In this document: positions 1-9,486 of the stretch, one piece after another
Layout: each line of letters starts with the position of its first letter
Numbering within the stretch: the stretch's first letter is position 1
Position numbers and translations under genes: made by a program
The notes under the pieces: generated by a model
Told to the model about the DNA's origin: nothing
The model's input: only the letters and a program-made list of their open reading frames with translations
Database searches by the model: none
From: Priapulus caudatus
Taxonomy: Eukaryota; Priapulida; Priapulimorpha; Priapulimorphida; Priapulidae
Direction: 5' to 3'
Assembly (NCBI RefSeq): GCF_000485595.1
Contig: NW_014581136.1
Location: 1 to 22,157, forward strand
Length of the DNA stretch: 22,157 nucleotides

Positions 1-335
1 TGACAGTTGCCTGAATGTAATGATCAGTCTATCATACAAATGGCGTGACTGCTGGTCTTGGGTTGGATTAAAGTTTGCAACAAGGTATTTTGATAGATGT
101 TACTTAACAGTAAACACTATAACGACAAATCCAAGGTTTGCGATATTAACGTTTTATTAATAGTATGCTCTTTATAATTATTAATTCTTTTATTGTTTTG
201 TACCTAGCACTGACACGATGATGTTTACTCTTTAGTCTTAGGCTGAACTTGCATGTTGCACTGTAGCTATGCAGTTCTTGATTCAATTGGTACTTATGAT
301 TGGTCAGATATGTTGTAGCAAGCAGCAAACCTATT
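1..335. other. AT-rich sequence with no recognisable gene
   Basis: Plain AT-rich sequence ahead of the first C/T tract. The open frames are short and look like no family I know. No tRNA, splice-bounded exon or repeat structure was seen. Confidence 0.5.
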
Positions 336-992
336 CACTCCCCCTACTTCCAACACGTCCCTCTTTCTCCTCTTCTCCCTCCCCCCTCTCGATCCTCCGC
401 ATCCCCCTATCCATACCTGCTACGCTCCTCCTCCTTCCTCTTCCTCTCCTCCTCCTATCCTCTCCTCTGCCCCTACTCCTCTTCATGACTTCTCGTTTCT
501 CTCCCCTATACCATTCACTTCTACTCTCATACTTTACCTCCTCCTCCACCTTCTTCTCCTGCCCTACTCTCTTCCATGGACTTCATCTTATTCCATCCGT
601 TCTCGATCCTCTCTCCTCCTGCCCACTTATACCTCTCCATGACATTCATTCGATCTCCATGAATTCCGCTCCTCCTTTCCTCTCCTCCCTCTCCCCCCTA
701 CTCATGACTTTCTGATCCTCTCTCTACTACTGCCCTCTCTACTCCTGCCCCACCTTCATTCGTATCTCATCCGCTTCTCCGTCTTCTCCTCCCTCTCCTC
801 TCCCCTATCCATACTTTTCCGCTCGACCTCTCCTGCCCTATACTCCTCCTCATGACCTTATTCGATTCTTTCCGCTCTCTCCTCCTCCTCCTTACTTCTT
901 TTTTTTGATCTCATCATCTTCGCTCTCTCCAACTCCTCCTCATCCCTATCCATCACCTTCTCCTCTCTCCCCCTATCATCTACCTTTCCCTC
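336..992 (+). repeat. Polypyrimidine (C/T-rich) low-complexity tract 1
   Basis: About 650 bases are almost entirely C and T on this strand, built from variants of ctcctcc and ctctcctgcc. Sporadic catgac words occur near 484, 638, 704 and 850. The spacing of these words is irregular (about 154, 66 and 146), so this is a degenerate minisatellite or drifted microsatellite, not a clean array. Open frames across it encode only Ser/Leu/Pro runs (Arg/Glu/Gly runs on the other strand) and are composition artefacts. Confidence 0.85.
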
Positions 993-1177
993 CTAGGTCG
1001 TTTATGTACAACAGGGTAATTAATATATGTACAGATAGTGATATTCTCAGCTGAAGTGCTCCTGCTACGTTAATTGGATTTTTATCTAGGGTTTAGGGAA
1101 TTAGCATGTACGGTTGCTAACAATTAACAGTACTGCATGGTGTCAGCCCAGTGAGTTTTATATCGACTGGTGCTTGG

Positions 1178-1255
1178 AGCCACTTGCTCTAGCGCTGTTG
1201 GTAGCGTTGCGGCTGTAATGGAGCATGAGCGTGGAATGTTCGAACGGTGGAAGTG
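1178..1255 (+). repeat. Possible tRNA-derived SINE head (pol III box A and box B)
   Basis: A box A-like word at 1190-1201 (tagcgctgttgg) matches the tRNA box A consensus at 11 of 12 positions. It is followed after 35 bases by a box B-like word at 1237-1247 (tgttcgaacgg) that matches less well. The spacing is right for an internal pol III promoter. The flanks do not fold into an obvious intact tRNA cloverleaf, so a decayed tRNA-derived SINE or tRNA pseudogene is more likely than a working tRNA. No A-rich tail or target-site duplication was identified. Confidence 0.4.
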
Positions 1256-1965
1256 GCGCGAGGTCGCATAGGATTTCAAATAATGGATTCATAAATAAGT
1301 TTCAATGATGTTTTTATCGTCTATTTAATCCTCTATCAATCATGCATTAACACGTATCTTTTATTTCTGGGACGATGTATTGTTTAAGTAGTATAATATA
1401 GTGCCGACTTGTATGGGACGCGTTGTATTGCTATGGGCCGACTTGCTATGGACGAGTCTGTATGTAGGCCGAGCTCCGTATTAGGCAAAGTTTGGTCCGA
1501 AGTCGACCCGGATCCTTAAACATCTCTGGCTACGCAGCTAATTACTATATGTAATACTAGTAGATTACTATAGTAGATATACTAGTATTAGTAGTATTGG
1601 TCCGGATAGGCTCTAGACAAGCGAGATGTAAATTGTTATTGTCGACTATCTAATATACCTTCTACTATATATAGCGGAATACATATCTAGATGGTTTTCA
1701 GTTCAATACATCAATCAAAATACTGTATATTTATTTTGTATTGTTCCTTTCAGTTCCTTTGAATTGGAATTACGTTGGGTTTCTTTTGTTATCGAGAAAT
1801 TAGATGGCGATTATTGCGCACTGTCGACTAGTTATCAGTATCACATAATATGTTATAATATAGAATCATCATATAAATGTTATAGTTACGTGATATCTGT
1901 TTATGGTTATAAATTGACACTCTGCCTGCGTGACACTTATCGGTGATATATTTCATAGTATTTAG
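1256..1965. other. AT-rich spacer with short repeated gccgactt words and a nested palindrome
   Basis: No gene recognised. Around 1402-1470 the word gccgactt followed by a tatgg-containing stretch occurs twice. An AT-rich palindrome lies at 1553-1589 and is listed separately. The open frame at 1764-1946 has no family resemblance. Confidence 0.4.
1553..1589. repeat. Nested AT-rich palindrome
   Basis: The outer arms aatactagta (1553-1562) and tactagtatt (1580-1589) are perfect reverse complements. The loop between them contains the perfect 10-bp palindrome tactatagta (1566-1575), almost centred. The structure could extrude as a cruciform. Its role is unknown, and simple AT drift is possible. 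Confidence 0.7.
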
Positions 1966-2475
1966 TAGGGGCGTAAATCCGGTGGGGGGGGAGATGGGGG
2001 CATGGGGGGATGCATGATGCACCCCCCCCCGTCTTTGAAGGAGTGGGATTGCTGGGCAACTAATTATCCCCTGAGATTAAAAAAAAAAATGTTAAAAGTA
2101 TGGTTGAAACATACAAACGTGAAATTGTGAGAATTGCATTTCTTTTACCCCCGGTGTTTTAATACGATGTTTATTATATATATCAGTAATCCCCTAAACT
2201 GTGTAGCTTCTGAAGTGTATGGAAAAGTGTTTTTTGATCCTATTGTAGGGTTGAGTCTAGGGTTGAGATAAGTGTCATCAGACATGAGAATATGGCCACG
2301 TATGCTCAGATTGCTAGGAAATGGCTAAAATATTTAAATTGTTCTGGGGGGCATGCTCGGGCAGACCCTCTAGCCTGGATGCCTACGGCACCGTGACTGC
2401 TGCGCAGCCAAGGTTAATTTGCGACCCGGTATGCGATCATCCTCCCATTGTCGGATACGAGATTTACGCCCGCTG
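1966..2475. mobile_element. Probable non-autonomous hAT-like DNA transposon (MITE)
   Basis: The left end reads taggggcgtaaatc (1966-1979). The reverse complement of the right end (2461-2475) reads cagcgggcgtaaatc, so an 11-bp perfect terminal inverted repeat lies at 1969-1979 and 2461-2471. The word atttag directly flanks both ends (1960-1965 and 2476-2481; 7 bases match if the next base is counted), a likely target-site duplication. Ends of the form (C/T)AGNG with a short duplication fit the hAT superfamily, although 8 bp is the usual hAT duplication. Just inside the left end is a run of G8, G5 and G6 and a C9 run that can pair as a hairpin (about 2003-2030). The element is 510 bp long with no transposase, so it would depend on a relative. 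Superfamily assignment is inference. Confidence 0.6.
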
Positions 2476-2724
2476 ATTTAGTCATATGATATTTGTTGCT
2501 AGATTTTTTTCACCGTGAAAATGAGGTCTTCTGTACATGGATATGTATGCTGAATTAAGCAATAAGATTTAGATAATATAATAACTAAGCAGAGCAACGA
2601 GTAGCTTATTTTATAAATTAGATGTGTAGGTAGGATGTCTATTGTATTTTGTTGTAGGATTTAGGTGTGTAATGTTTGATAGTTTAATATATGGCGGTAC
2701 TATTGTATCAAAACAACACTCTGA

Positions 2725-2935
2725 TTTGATATATTTGTTGATTGTAAAAATGTTTATTTGCAATCTACTGTTCATTCTCGTATGAGATATTATTACATTG
2801 ATGACTGTGATTTCGATTCTTATGATTTTCTTCGATGTTGATAGAATGGTTAAATATGCTCGGTGAGGTCTTATCGTTCCAATCCGATTTTTCGATGATG
2901 ATGCGTTTTGAATTTTGTAGTGCCCAGTATTTATT
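2725..2935. repeat. Diverged direct repeat, copy A
   Basis: This stretch shares collinear words with 3828-4035: a gatat..ttgttg..ttgtaaa start, then tctactg-ttcattctcgta, an attattac-ttgatg word, ctcggtg, gatgatgcgtt and tgcccag, in the same order and with similar spacing. The copies are heavily substituted, so this is an old duplication or two members of a dispersed family. No coding potential is evident. Confidence 0.6.
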
Positions 2936-3011
2936 GTAGCGGTTTTTTGATCTGTCTGCATGCCGCTTTGGTGAGTTAATTCAAAGTCGAATCGGAACTC
3001 GTCTGTCATTC

Positions 3012-3535
3012 TTATTTCTCTTTTTTCCCATTGTATTGTCTTTCTTCTTCTCTCTCTCTCTTCTCTTCCTCTCTCTCTCTTTTTTTTTCTCTATCTCTTT
3101 CCTTCTCTCTCTCTCTCTTTCTTTCTTTCCTCCCTCTCTCTCTCTCTATCTTACTCTCTTTCTCTCTCCTCATCTCTCTCTCTTCTCTCTCTCTCGCTCT
3201 CTTTCTGCTTTCCTCCTCTCCATTTTTCTTTTCACCCTCTCTCTCTTCCTCTTTAGGAGTACGGCGCTTTCTCTCCTTCTTCGATTCCCTCTCTTCTCTC
3301 TCTCTTTCTCTCTCTTTTTTCTTCTCCTCTCTCTTCTCTCTCTCTCTCTCTCTCTCTCTTGATGCGGCGCTACGCGTCTTCTCCGCCTCTCGAGCGCATA
3401 CGCAGCGCGCCGCCTTCTCTTCGTCTTTAACTCTAGCGCTACACTTCTTTCTTTCTTTTTCTTTCTTTTTTATCGCTCTCTGCTGCTCTCCCGTCTTTCT
3501 CTCTCTTCTCTTCTCTTCCTCTCTTCGCTAGCGCG
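3012..3535 (+). repeat. Polypyrimidine (C/T-rich) tract 2
   Basis: A (CT)n/(TTTC)n-like microsatellite block of about 520 bases, interrupted near 3260 and 3360-3440 by GC-rich words. The open frames here (Ser/Leu/Phe-rich on this strand, Arg/Glu/Lys-rich on the other) follow from composition and are not genes. Confidence 0.9.
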
Positions 3536-3827
3536 GTACGCACGTCATCTTCTCCTCTCTCTCTCGTGCGCGGGTGCGCCCCCGGAGCGTTCAGAATCGT
3601 TTTTACTACAATGTGAGAAATATGGTTATGAAAGCTGAAACTATTTTTTGCTTTTTTTCGGAGATAGTTGCGCGGAAATATGGATAATCGAGATTTTCTA
3701 TTCCCAGGGGTTATTGTGGGATTCGGGATCGGCAAAATACCGGGTATCCCGATGAATCCCGGGATGGATTGGAGCGCTGGTTTATATATGGGTGTCATTG
3801 CATCATTGGTAGCCAAAAAACACATTT

Positions 3828-4035
3828 GATGATATTTGTTGCTTGTAAATGTTATTAGCATATACTGCTTCATTCTCGTAGAGCAATATTATATTACTTG
3901 ATGTGATAGATTCATTGATTTCTCCGCCGATGTGATAGATTTGTTATTACTCGGTGTGGAAATTATGTTCGATCGATCTTGTTCGATGCATGATGCGTTG
4001 ATTCTGGACGTGCCCAGGATCCTACATGTTCAGGT
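3828..4035. repeat. Diverged direct repeat, copy B
   Basis: Second copy of the segment at 2725-2935, offset by about 1.1 kb, with the second C/T tract lying between the copies. The order of shared words is preserved. Similarity may extend weakly downstream, with ggttttttg following the tgcccag word in both. Confidence 0.6.
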
Positions 4036-5095
4036 TTTTTGTGTCCGCTGCAATGTCGTTTTAGTTGATCAGAGCTCCCGAGGAACTTTTCCCGCGGTAG
4101 CGTCGGACGCGCCATTCAGTCCTCGGGATTGGACAGATTTCCTCTCGGTCGAGTTTCTGTGGGGTGTGTGTGGGGGGGGGGGTTAAGTGATACTATATAT
4201 TGTTCTTGGTCATAGGCTAGGTAATTATAACAGGTGGAGTATATATTTATAATAAATATCTTAATTGTATTTTAAATATTCCTGTTATAGGCTTAATTAT
4301 GTTATAATATTATCAAGAGTAATTATTGGATTGCTATTATTGTAGCGCCTACTTCTTGATTTATTATTATATAATATATTTATAGTATATATATAATTAT
4401 ATACGGGGCCGCGGAGCCGTGTTTGAAGTGGTTCCTTTTGATGTCACGATCAGTTAGAGCGGATTTTGTGATAACGCGGTGTGGCTAAGGGTGGGGGCGT
4501 GCTACGGGAAGGGGTTGTCCATACTCGCGCGCAGCGCCGGAATTTTAAGCTCTAATAATAATAAGATTAATTTATCGGTGTTACCACGTCATCGGGGCCC
4601 CGAATCGTGGGTCAGCGTGTTGTACTATAAGATTAACGAATGAATACACGTCGGCCCCCGCCCATCGGCGTTTGGACGTCAAGCATCCTATCAGCAGTCA
4701 GGTGCTATCTGTGATTGTATGTACCATGCAGCGATGCTTGTCCTGCTTAGCGGTGAGATTTTCGCCAACTTTTGGCTAACCGAATCGGTCAGCTTGCGTG
4801 TCGTTAGCGACCGACGATGTTAGCCGGCTGAGATGTCCGAGATGTGGCAATGTGAACTTGACGTGTATGTACGTGAGGCGCCCACCGGATGCATTGCTAG
4901 GACATAGCTTTCGCTCGAGCTAATGGTAGTGGGCATTTGATGATCTGTGCAAGATTACGTTCTCCTCGTTTCAATGCATGCATCCGAGAATATGTTCGTG
5001 TGTAGACGAAAAGCAGCGAGATGACACGGTGGCTTGTTAAAGCCCAATCGGTTTCTTTAGCTGTAGCTTAGTTTTTGCTTGCGCTGCGCGCACCC
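4036..5095. other. No recognisable gene; mixed AT-rich and GC-rich spacer
   Basis: A poly-G run at about 4170-4182 is followed by very AT-rich sequence to about 4400, then a more GC-balanced stretch (4420-5090) rich in CpG words. The open frame ending at 4186 finishes in the G run and has no family resemblance. No splice-bounded exon was identified. Confidence 0.4.
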
Positions 5096-5460
5096 ACACT
5101 CTCTTCTCTCTTTTCTCTCTTCTCTTCTCTCCTCCTCTTCTCTCTCTCTGTCTGGTTCTCTCGCTTCTTTTCTCGCTTCCTCTCGCTAGTGCTGTGTGTT
5201 GCAAATCTTCTACATGCCTTTAGGACTTACTTGTTTAGTTTTACGATATAGAAGATTTTTATCATGTAGGCTAGTATTATGGCTATAGGTTATTACTATG
5301 TCTCCCAACTCTTCTTCTCTCTCTCTCTCTTCTCTCTCTCTATCTCTTCTCGGCTTCTCTTTCTCTCTCTTTTCTGCTGTCTCTCTCGCTTTCTTCGTCT
5401 CGCTATCTTCTCGCTAGTGCATGTTGTGTTGCAAATTTATAATGTAGGTTCATGTTGGTT
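5096..5460 (+). repeat. Two copies of a C/T-tract-plus-tail module
   Basis: A C/T tract at 5096-5190 is followed by cgctagtgctgtgtgttgcaaat. A second C/T tract at 5304-5415 is followed by cgctagtgcatgttgtgttgcaaat with small differences. Both tails then carry an acatg or aatgtagg word. The module therefore occurs twice in tandem, at about 210-bp spacing. A related cgctagcgc word also follows C/T tract 2 near 3525. The open frame at 5279-5515 crosses this region and looks like composition only. Confidence 0.65.
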
Positions 5461-5621
5461 TTCACAGTTCTATCGTAGTGAGTGTGACCGCGACTTTGCT
5501 AGAGGACTGTTCTGAGCGTGAGGGGCAGAGTGTGTAATATATTATAGATCATGAGAGAATTTGATTAGAGGGTCAAGTACGAGTGTGCTACATATTGATG
5601 CAGCGCGTTCGTTGTTATTCG

Positions 5622-5728
5622 GCGTGTGTGCATGTGTGTGCGCTGCGCGGTGTGTGTTGTGCGTTGATGGGCGTGTGTGGTGTATGTGTGTGTGTGACTG
5701 TGTTGTGTGTGTGTGTGTGATGTGTGAA

Positions 5729-5766
<38 letters not shown>

Positions 5767-5790
5767 GTGTGCCAATGTGTGTATGCGTCA
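5622..5790 (+). repeat. TG-rich microsatellite
   Basis: Degenerate TG repeats, with a pure (TG)15 run at 5731-5760. Frames on both strands give Cys/Val or His/Thr alternations, which are artefacts of the dinucleotide repeat. Confidence 0.95.
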
Positions 5791-6189
5791 AGAACGATAT
5801 GATTGTATGTCTATCGGCTTTATCTAGGTCTTCACTCACCATTATCCCGGTCGCAAGTCCTGTATTGAAGTAGTGTCGGCTACAGGTTGGTGCTGCATGT
5901 CGTTTTTGCATGTTCGTCTGATGTTCGTTCGCAGGCAACGAACATGATGCGTGGCGATGTCTGTTATGGTCAACCCATGGTGTCTGGGCGACTTCATCCG
6001 CTCTGACGTCGACGCCGCCGACGGTAGGCGAGTGGCGGAACGTCACGCCACTGGACGAATGTAATATGGCGGCAGTGTTAGGCGTGACGTGTGTTGAATG
6101 AGAAGTATTTGTTAAGATTATTAGATGTATTGTTTAGCTCTTGATTGATAAAGTTCTATGAATGTCCCGTTGTGAGGCACGCCGTTTTT
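5791..6189. other. GC-balanced spacer with a perfect 9-bp hairpin
   Basis: The hairpin at 5921-5945 has arms atgttcgtt and aacgaacat with a 7-base loop. On the minus strand a frame through about 5830-6046 stays open and ends at a donor-like atg|gtgagtg near 5833-5843. That could be an exon, but the encoded residues match nothing I know and part of the frame runs into the microsatellite. No gene is called. Confidence 0.3.
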
Positions 6190-6485
6190 CTGTCATTCTT
6201 TTTCTCTCCTCTCTTTCTCTTTGTTTTCCTCTCTCTTCTCTTATCCTCTCTTGTTATTTTTCTGTCTCTTTCTCTCTATTCGTCTTTGATTTCTTTCTGT
6301 TTCTTTCTTTTCTCTCTCTTCTTGCTGTCTTTCTTTCCTTTGTTCTCTCTGTCATTCTTTTCTTTTCTATTCCCTCTTCTGTAATTCTCTTTTCTCTCTC
6401 TTGTTTCTCTTTCCTCTTTTTTTTCGCTCCTTTCTCTCTCTCTCTTATCTTTTTCCTCTCCCTTTCCCTGTCTGTCTTCTCCTTG
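6190..6485 (+). repeat. Polypyrimidine (C/T-rich) tract
   Basis: A T-biased (tctctttc)n-like tract of about 300 bases. Phe/Leu/Ser-rich frames on this strand and Arg/Glu/Lys-rich frames on the other are composition artefacts. Confidence 0.9.
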
Positions 6486-7339
6486 TGTTTCTTAATAAAA
6501 CTGTCGCGTTGTCGGTTTGGGTGTTTTCTGGGACGGGATGGCAGGACGGCGTAAGACTTCTGGGACATGCCGGCACGCCCGTGGGATCTTCTGTTTCGTT
6601 TTTGGGGTACCTCTGTCACACAGAATCACGTGCGGCCTGATCGCGAAGAAGTACGGGGCGCGATAGGACGGACGCGGGGTTTCGTTCCACTGCCTCGTGG
6701 TTGCGATGCTGTGTCGTGGGGCGACGAGGGTGGTGGCTGGGGATGCTCGCATGAGATTTCTCATCGGAATTCGTGTGCGGTACGTGATTTAATTAATATA
6801 ATTCATGATGGATTCAGATGTCTAATTCAGGATTTATTCGATATTGTCGTATTTTGGGGGAGGGGGGTGTTGGATATATCGTGGGGATTCGTGGATTTGC
6901 GAAATGTGCTGCTGAACGTATTCGATGATTGAATTGTTCATAGCTTTAGTTGCTATTGCGCTGGTTGTGTGTGGATGGTGGCTGTGGGGGGGGGTCAATT
7001 TTCAGTATTATATGTACACGTATATGTACAGTAAACTTATGTGCAAAGATTGAATTTCTTATCTTCAAATTGCATTAACTTACGATATGCGTACGTGAAT
7101 AATCAATTGCTTACGAATACTACATATATATTAAAGTAATTATTAATAATTGGATATTAGTTATTAGGATATTATTTGGGCGAGAGGGGTAGCGACACTC
7201 GCACGTATATAGCTAAGCATGGAACCATGAATACATATTCGTGGAACCCGAGATTGCATAGGCTAAGGCCAACGCGTGCCCTCGACAAAATTATATATTT
7301 ATATATTAAATTAGGTTATGTTATTGTTCGTATCCATAG
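6486..7339. other. No recognisable gene; GC-rich then AT-rich spacer
   Basis: Positions 6490-6780 are GC-rich, and the overlapping open frames there (for example 6567-6932) have no recognisable domain. A G-rich run lies near 6986. From 7000 to 7335 the sequence is AT-rich and would be the upstream intron of the exon at 7340 if that exon is functional. The preceding exon was looked for here and not found. Confidence 0.4.
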
Positions 7340-7514
7340 GGCGTGTCGTTTCCGTGTTTTACCGGGCTGATGGGCGTGTGGGCGCCTCCGCAAGAGAGAA
7401 GCGCTCTGGTGTCTTACGGAATATCAGGGGGGCACGGCGGCAAATTCATCGTCTTGCCTCTAGGCAGCCTACTGTGCAGCTTTGCGAGCTGGGATTCAAT
7501 CTTCTACGTATTCG
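7340..7514 (+). CDS. Single exon of an SLC17-type (sialin / vesicular glutamate transporter family) anion transporter
   Basis: The exon has 58 complete codons plus one base. It begins after an acceptor AG at 7338-7339 and ends at a strong donor (g|gtaagg, donor GT at 7515-7516) that splits a Gly codon. The encoded peptide follows the SLC17 block around transmembrane helices 4-5: GVSFPC at residues 1-6, the hallmark WAPPQERS at residues 14-21, a Gly-rich GGHGGKF at 30-36, VLPLGSLLC at 38-46, and SIFYVFG at the end. In SLC17 proteins this block is usually GV(T/S)(Y/F)P..., then WAPP.ERS, then SLPLSG, ending in FY.FG. From memory, the transport-critical Arg/Glu pair of this family lies just upstream of the GV, so it would sit in the preceding exon. 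The family are multi-pass major-facilitator proteins of plasma, lysosomal or vesicle membranes that move organic or inorganic anions. The substrate cannot be deduced from one exon. There are no stops or frameshifts, but no flanking exons were found, so it may be one exon of a gene with long introns or a stranded duplicate. Some changes in the Gly-rich part are unusual. Confidence 0.75.
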
Positions 7515-7574
7515 GTAAGGTTGTCGGTCTACTCGGGTTTAGGTATGTTTAGATGGCCCGCTGTGCAATGTATA

Positions 7575-7745
7575 ATTATCTTGTGTACTGAAACTTCGTT
7601 GTTAAATACATTCTATAATGTATTTTACTCTATTCTGTAATGTATCTTTTTGTTTTAATTAATTGTCGTAGATAGCATTGTGATTAATGGTTGTCGTGTA
7701 CTGAAATTTAATCGTCAAAACACATTAATTCTGTGGCAATTTTTT
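7575..7745. repeat. Weak tandem duplication in AT-rich sequence
   Basis: A tgtgtactgaaactt..gttgtta segment near 7582-7605 recurs as cgtgtactgaaattt..cgtca near 7697-7720, each followed by an acatt..tctgt-like stretch. The copies are about 115 bp apart and diverged. If the SLC17 exon is functional, this lies in its downstream intron. Confidence 0.35.
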
Positions 7746-7844
7746 AGGATTTGCATGTAAGATTTTTGCTCGTTTACGTGCACGTGGGCAGGAGTGCAGT
7801 GCATGATGGGACACTAAAATTTCATTGTCTAGTAGACCATTAAG

Positions 7845-9180
7845 TCCATTGAGCTCCGAAAAATTGGCTGGCCACCTAAGCTCCTAAAGATGATCACGTC
7901 ATTCCAGGAAGACATGCAACGCACTGTCCAGTACGACTGTTGATTCTCGGACCCCTTTCCAATCAACAACGGTGTAAAGCAAGGCTGTGTAGGCCTACTC
8001 GCTCATACACTATTTGGCACCTTCTTTTTTCTGCTGCTTTCACATGCCTTTCGCTCATCAGACGACGGTGTGTACCTTCGCACACGCAGTGATGCATGGA
8101 GACTTTAACCTCGCGCGTCTTCGAGCAAAGACCAAGGTACAACGAGTACTGATCAGGGAAATGCTGTTTGCAGACGATGCCGCTCTTGCGTGTATTCAGA
8201 GGAAGGCCTCCAGAGGCTATTCAACTGCTTTGATCAAGCATGCAGAGATTTTACCCTGACCATCAGCCTCAAGAAGACCAACGTTATGTGCCAATATGTA
8301 AATAACATTCCTACGATCTGCATCGGCAATTAAACCCTTGAAGTGGTCGAGGATTTTACATATTACGGTTCCACCATCTCTGGCAACCTGCCACTCGACA
8401 TGAAACTCGACAAACGCATTGGTAAATTAAGCAGGAACAGCGATGGCTCGCCTTTCCAAGAGGGTCCGGGAGAATGCCATGCTTACAATAAATGCACAGA
8501 TGAAGGTGTACTAAGCCTGTGTACTCAGCACCTTGCTGTACGGTAGCGAAACATGGGCACTCTACACCAGCGCCTCAACGCCTTCCATCTGCGCTGCCTC
8601 AGATGAATTCTCGGCATCACATGGCAGGACCGTGTCCCAAACAAAGACGTTCTGAAAAAAGCAAACAGTCCAAGCATGTTCGCTATGCTTTTACAACAAC
8701 GCTTGCGATAGCTTGGACATGTCATGCGTATAGAGGATGATCGGATCCCCAAAAAAAGTCCTGTATGGTGAGAGAGCGGACTGGCTACCAGACCACTGGA
8801 AAACCTTAGACTCTACGTTTATTAAGAGATGTCTGCAAAACAAGAAATGAAGGGCATGTGACATCAACCAGAAAATGGAAAGCCATATGCAGCAGACCCA
8901 GACTGGAGGCAGATGCGTATGGGTCAGGTGTGAACAGACAGTGACAGAAGAGGATATGAGCAGTGGACAGGAAAAAGAGCAACTCATGAAACGAGAAACA
9001 GATGCTTCATCGCAAGCCTAATAAGTCTATACATGCAGAATCTGCAACAAGGCTAAGCCGCTTGTTCAAAAATCGGACTGCATAATTCACAGCCGGGCGC
9101 TGCCAAAACTTAAGGCACTAAAACCACGCCTGCAAACTCCATCGTCTCCCGAGACAGACGGATGCCAACAGATATATTAC
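7845..9180 (+). pseudogene. 5'-truncated, frameshifted non-LTR retrotransposon (reverse transcriptase to C-terminus)
   Basis: Reverse transcriptase signatures appear in the expected order but in changing frames. KIGWPPKLLKMIT is near 7855-7895. NNGVKQGCV is near 7967-7991. The palm motif FADDAAL is at 8167-8187, with both catalytic Asp codons present (8173-8178). LTISLKKTNVMCQ is near 8256-8294, EDFTYYGSTISGNL near 8349-8390, and a STLLYGSETW-like motif near 8525-8560. Downstream, RICNKAKP near 9040 resembles the degenerate zinc-ribbon C-terminus of this LINE type, and IVSRDRRMPT at about 9140-9168 matches its usual end. There are frame changes near 8190, 8430 and beyond, plus several stops. 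Endonuclease and 5' UTR are missing, as is typical of 5'-truncated insertion. The clade is not assigned. This is a dead copy. Confidence 0.85.
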
Positions 9181-9486
9181 GACATACATTTGGGCTCAGC
9201 AGTACGTGGTGCCTCGTGATTACCTCTCCGTTGATACGTTTCTTTCTCTATGCCATTCCTCCTCTGACCAATCTCCTCTCCCGTAGTTGTCTCCTAATGC
9301 GTCCCGTATTTGTATCCTGGGCGTGGCTTTTCCGTGACCACGTGTCCTGGTAACGTCCACGTGGCACGGTGACGGACCCCAACCCTAACACTACGGAGGG
9401 ATCTGCTCTAGAAAATGTTTACAAGCTATATTACTAACAGGGCACAATATATATAATCTACTGCGATGGGGGACATTTGCTCATCT
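9181..9486. other. Spacer with no recognised gene
   Basis: A mixed-composition stretch between two retrotransposon fragments. It contains a pyrimidine-rich patch near 9240-9290 and a ccaaccctaac word near 9379. The open frame at 9162-9353 begins in the LINE tail and has no recognisable domain. Confidence 0.4.

Noticed and set aside
269-715. Long open frames through C/T-rich tracts (also 3031-3531, 6145-6619)
   Set aside because: They encode only Ser/Leu/Phe/Pro or Arg/Glu/Lys runs expected from polypyrimidine or polypurine composition, with no domain or splice context.
1237-1247. Functional tRNA gene
   Set aside because: Box A and box B words are present, but no acceptor stem or full cloverleaf could be drawn.
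5542-6046. His/Thr-rich minus-strand and Cys/Val-rich plus-strand frames
   Set aside because: These arise from the TG dinucleotide repeat and are not protein families.
8691-8987. Minus-strand frames across the LINE
   Set aside because: They are shadows of the plus-strand reverse transcriptase remnant.
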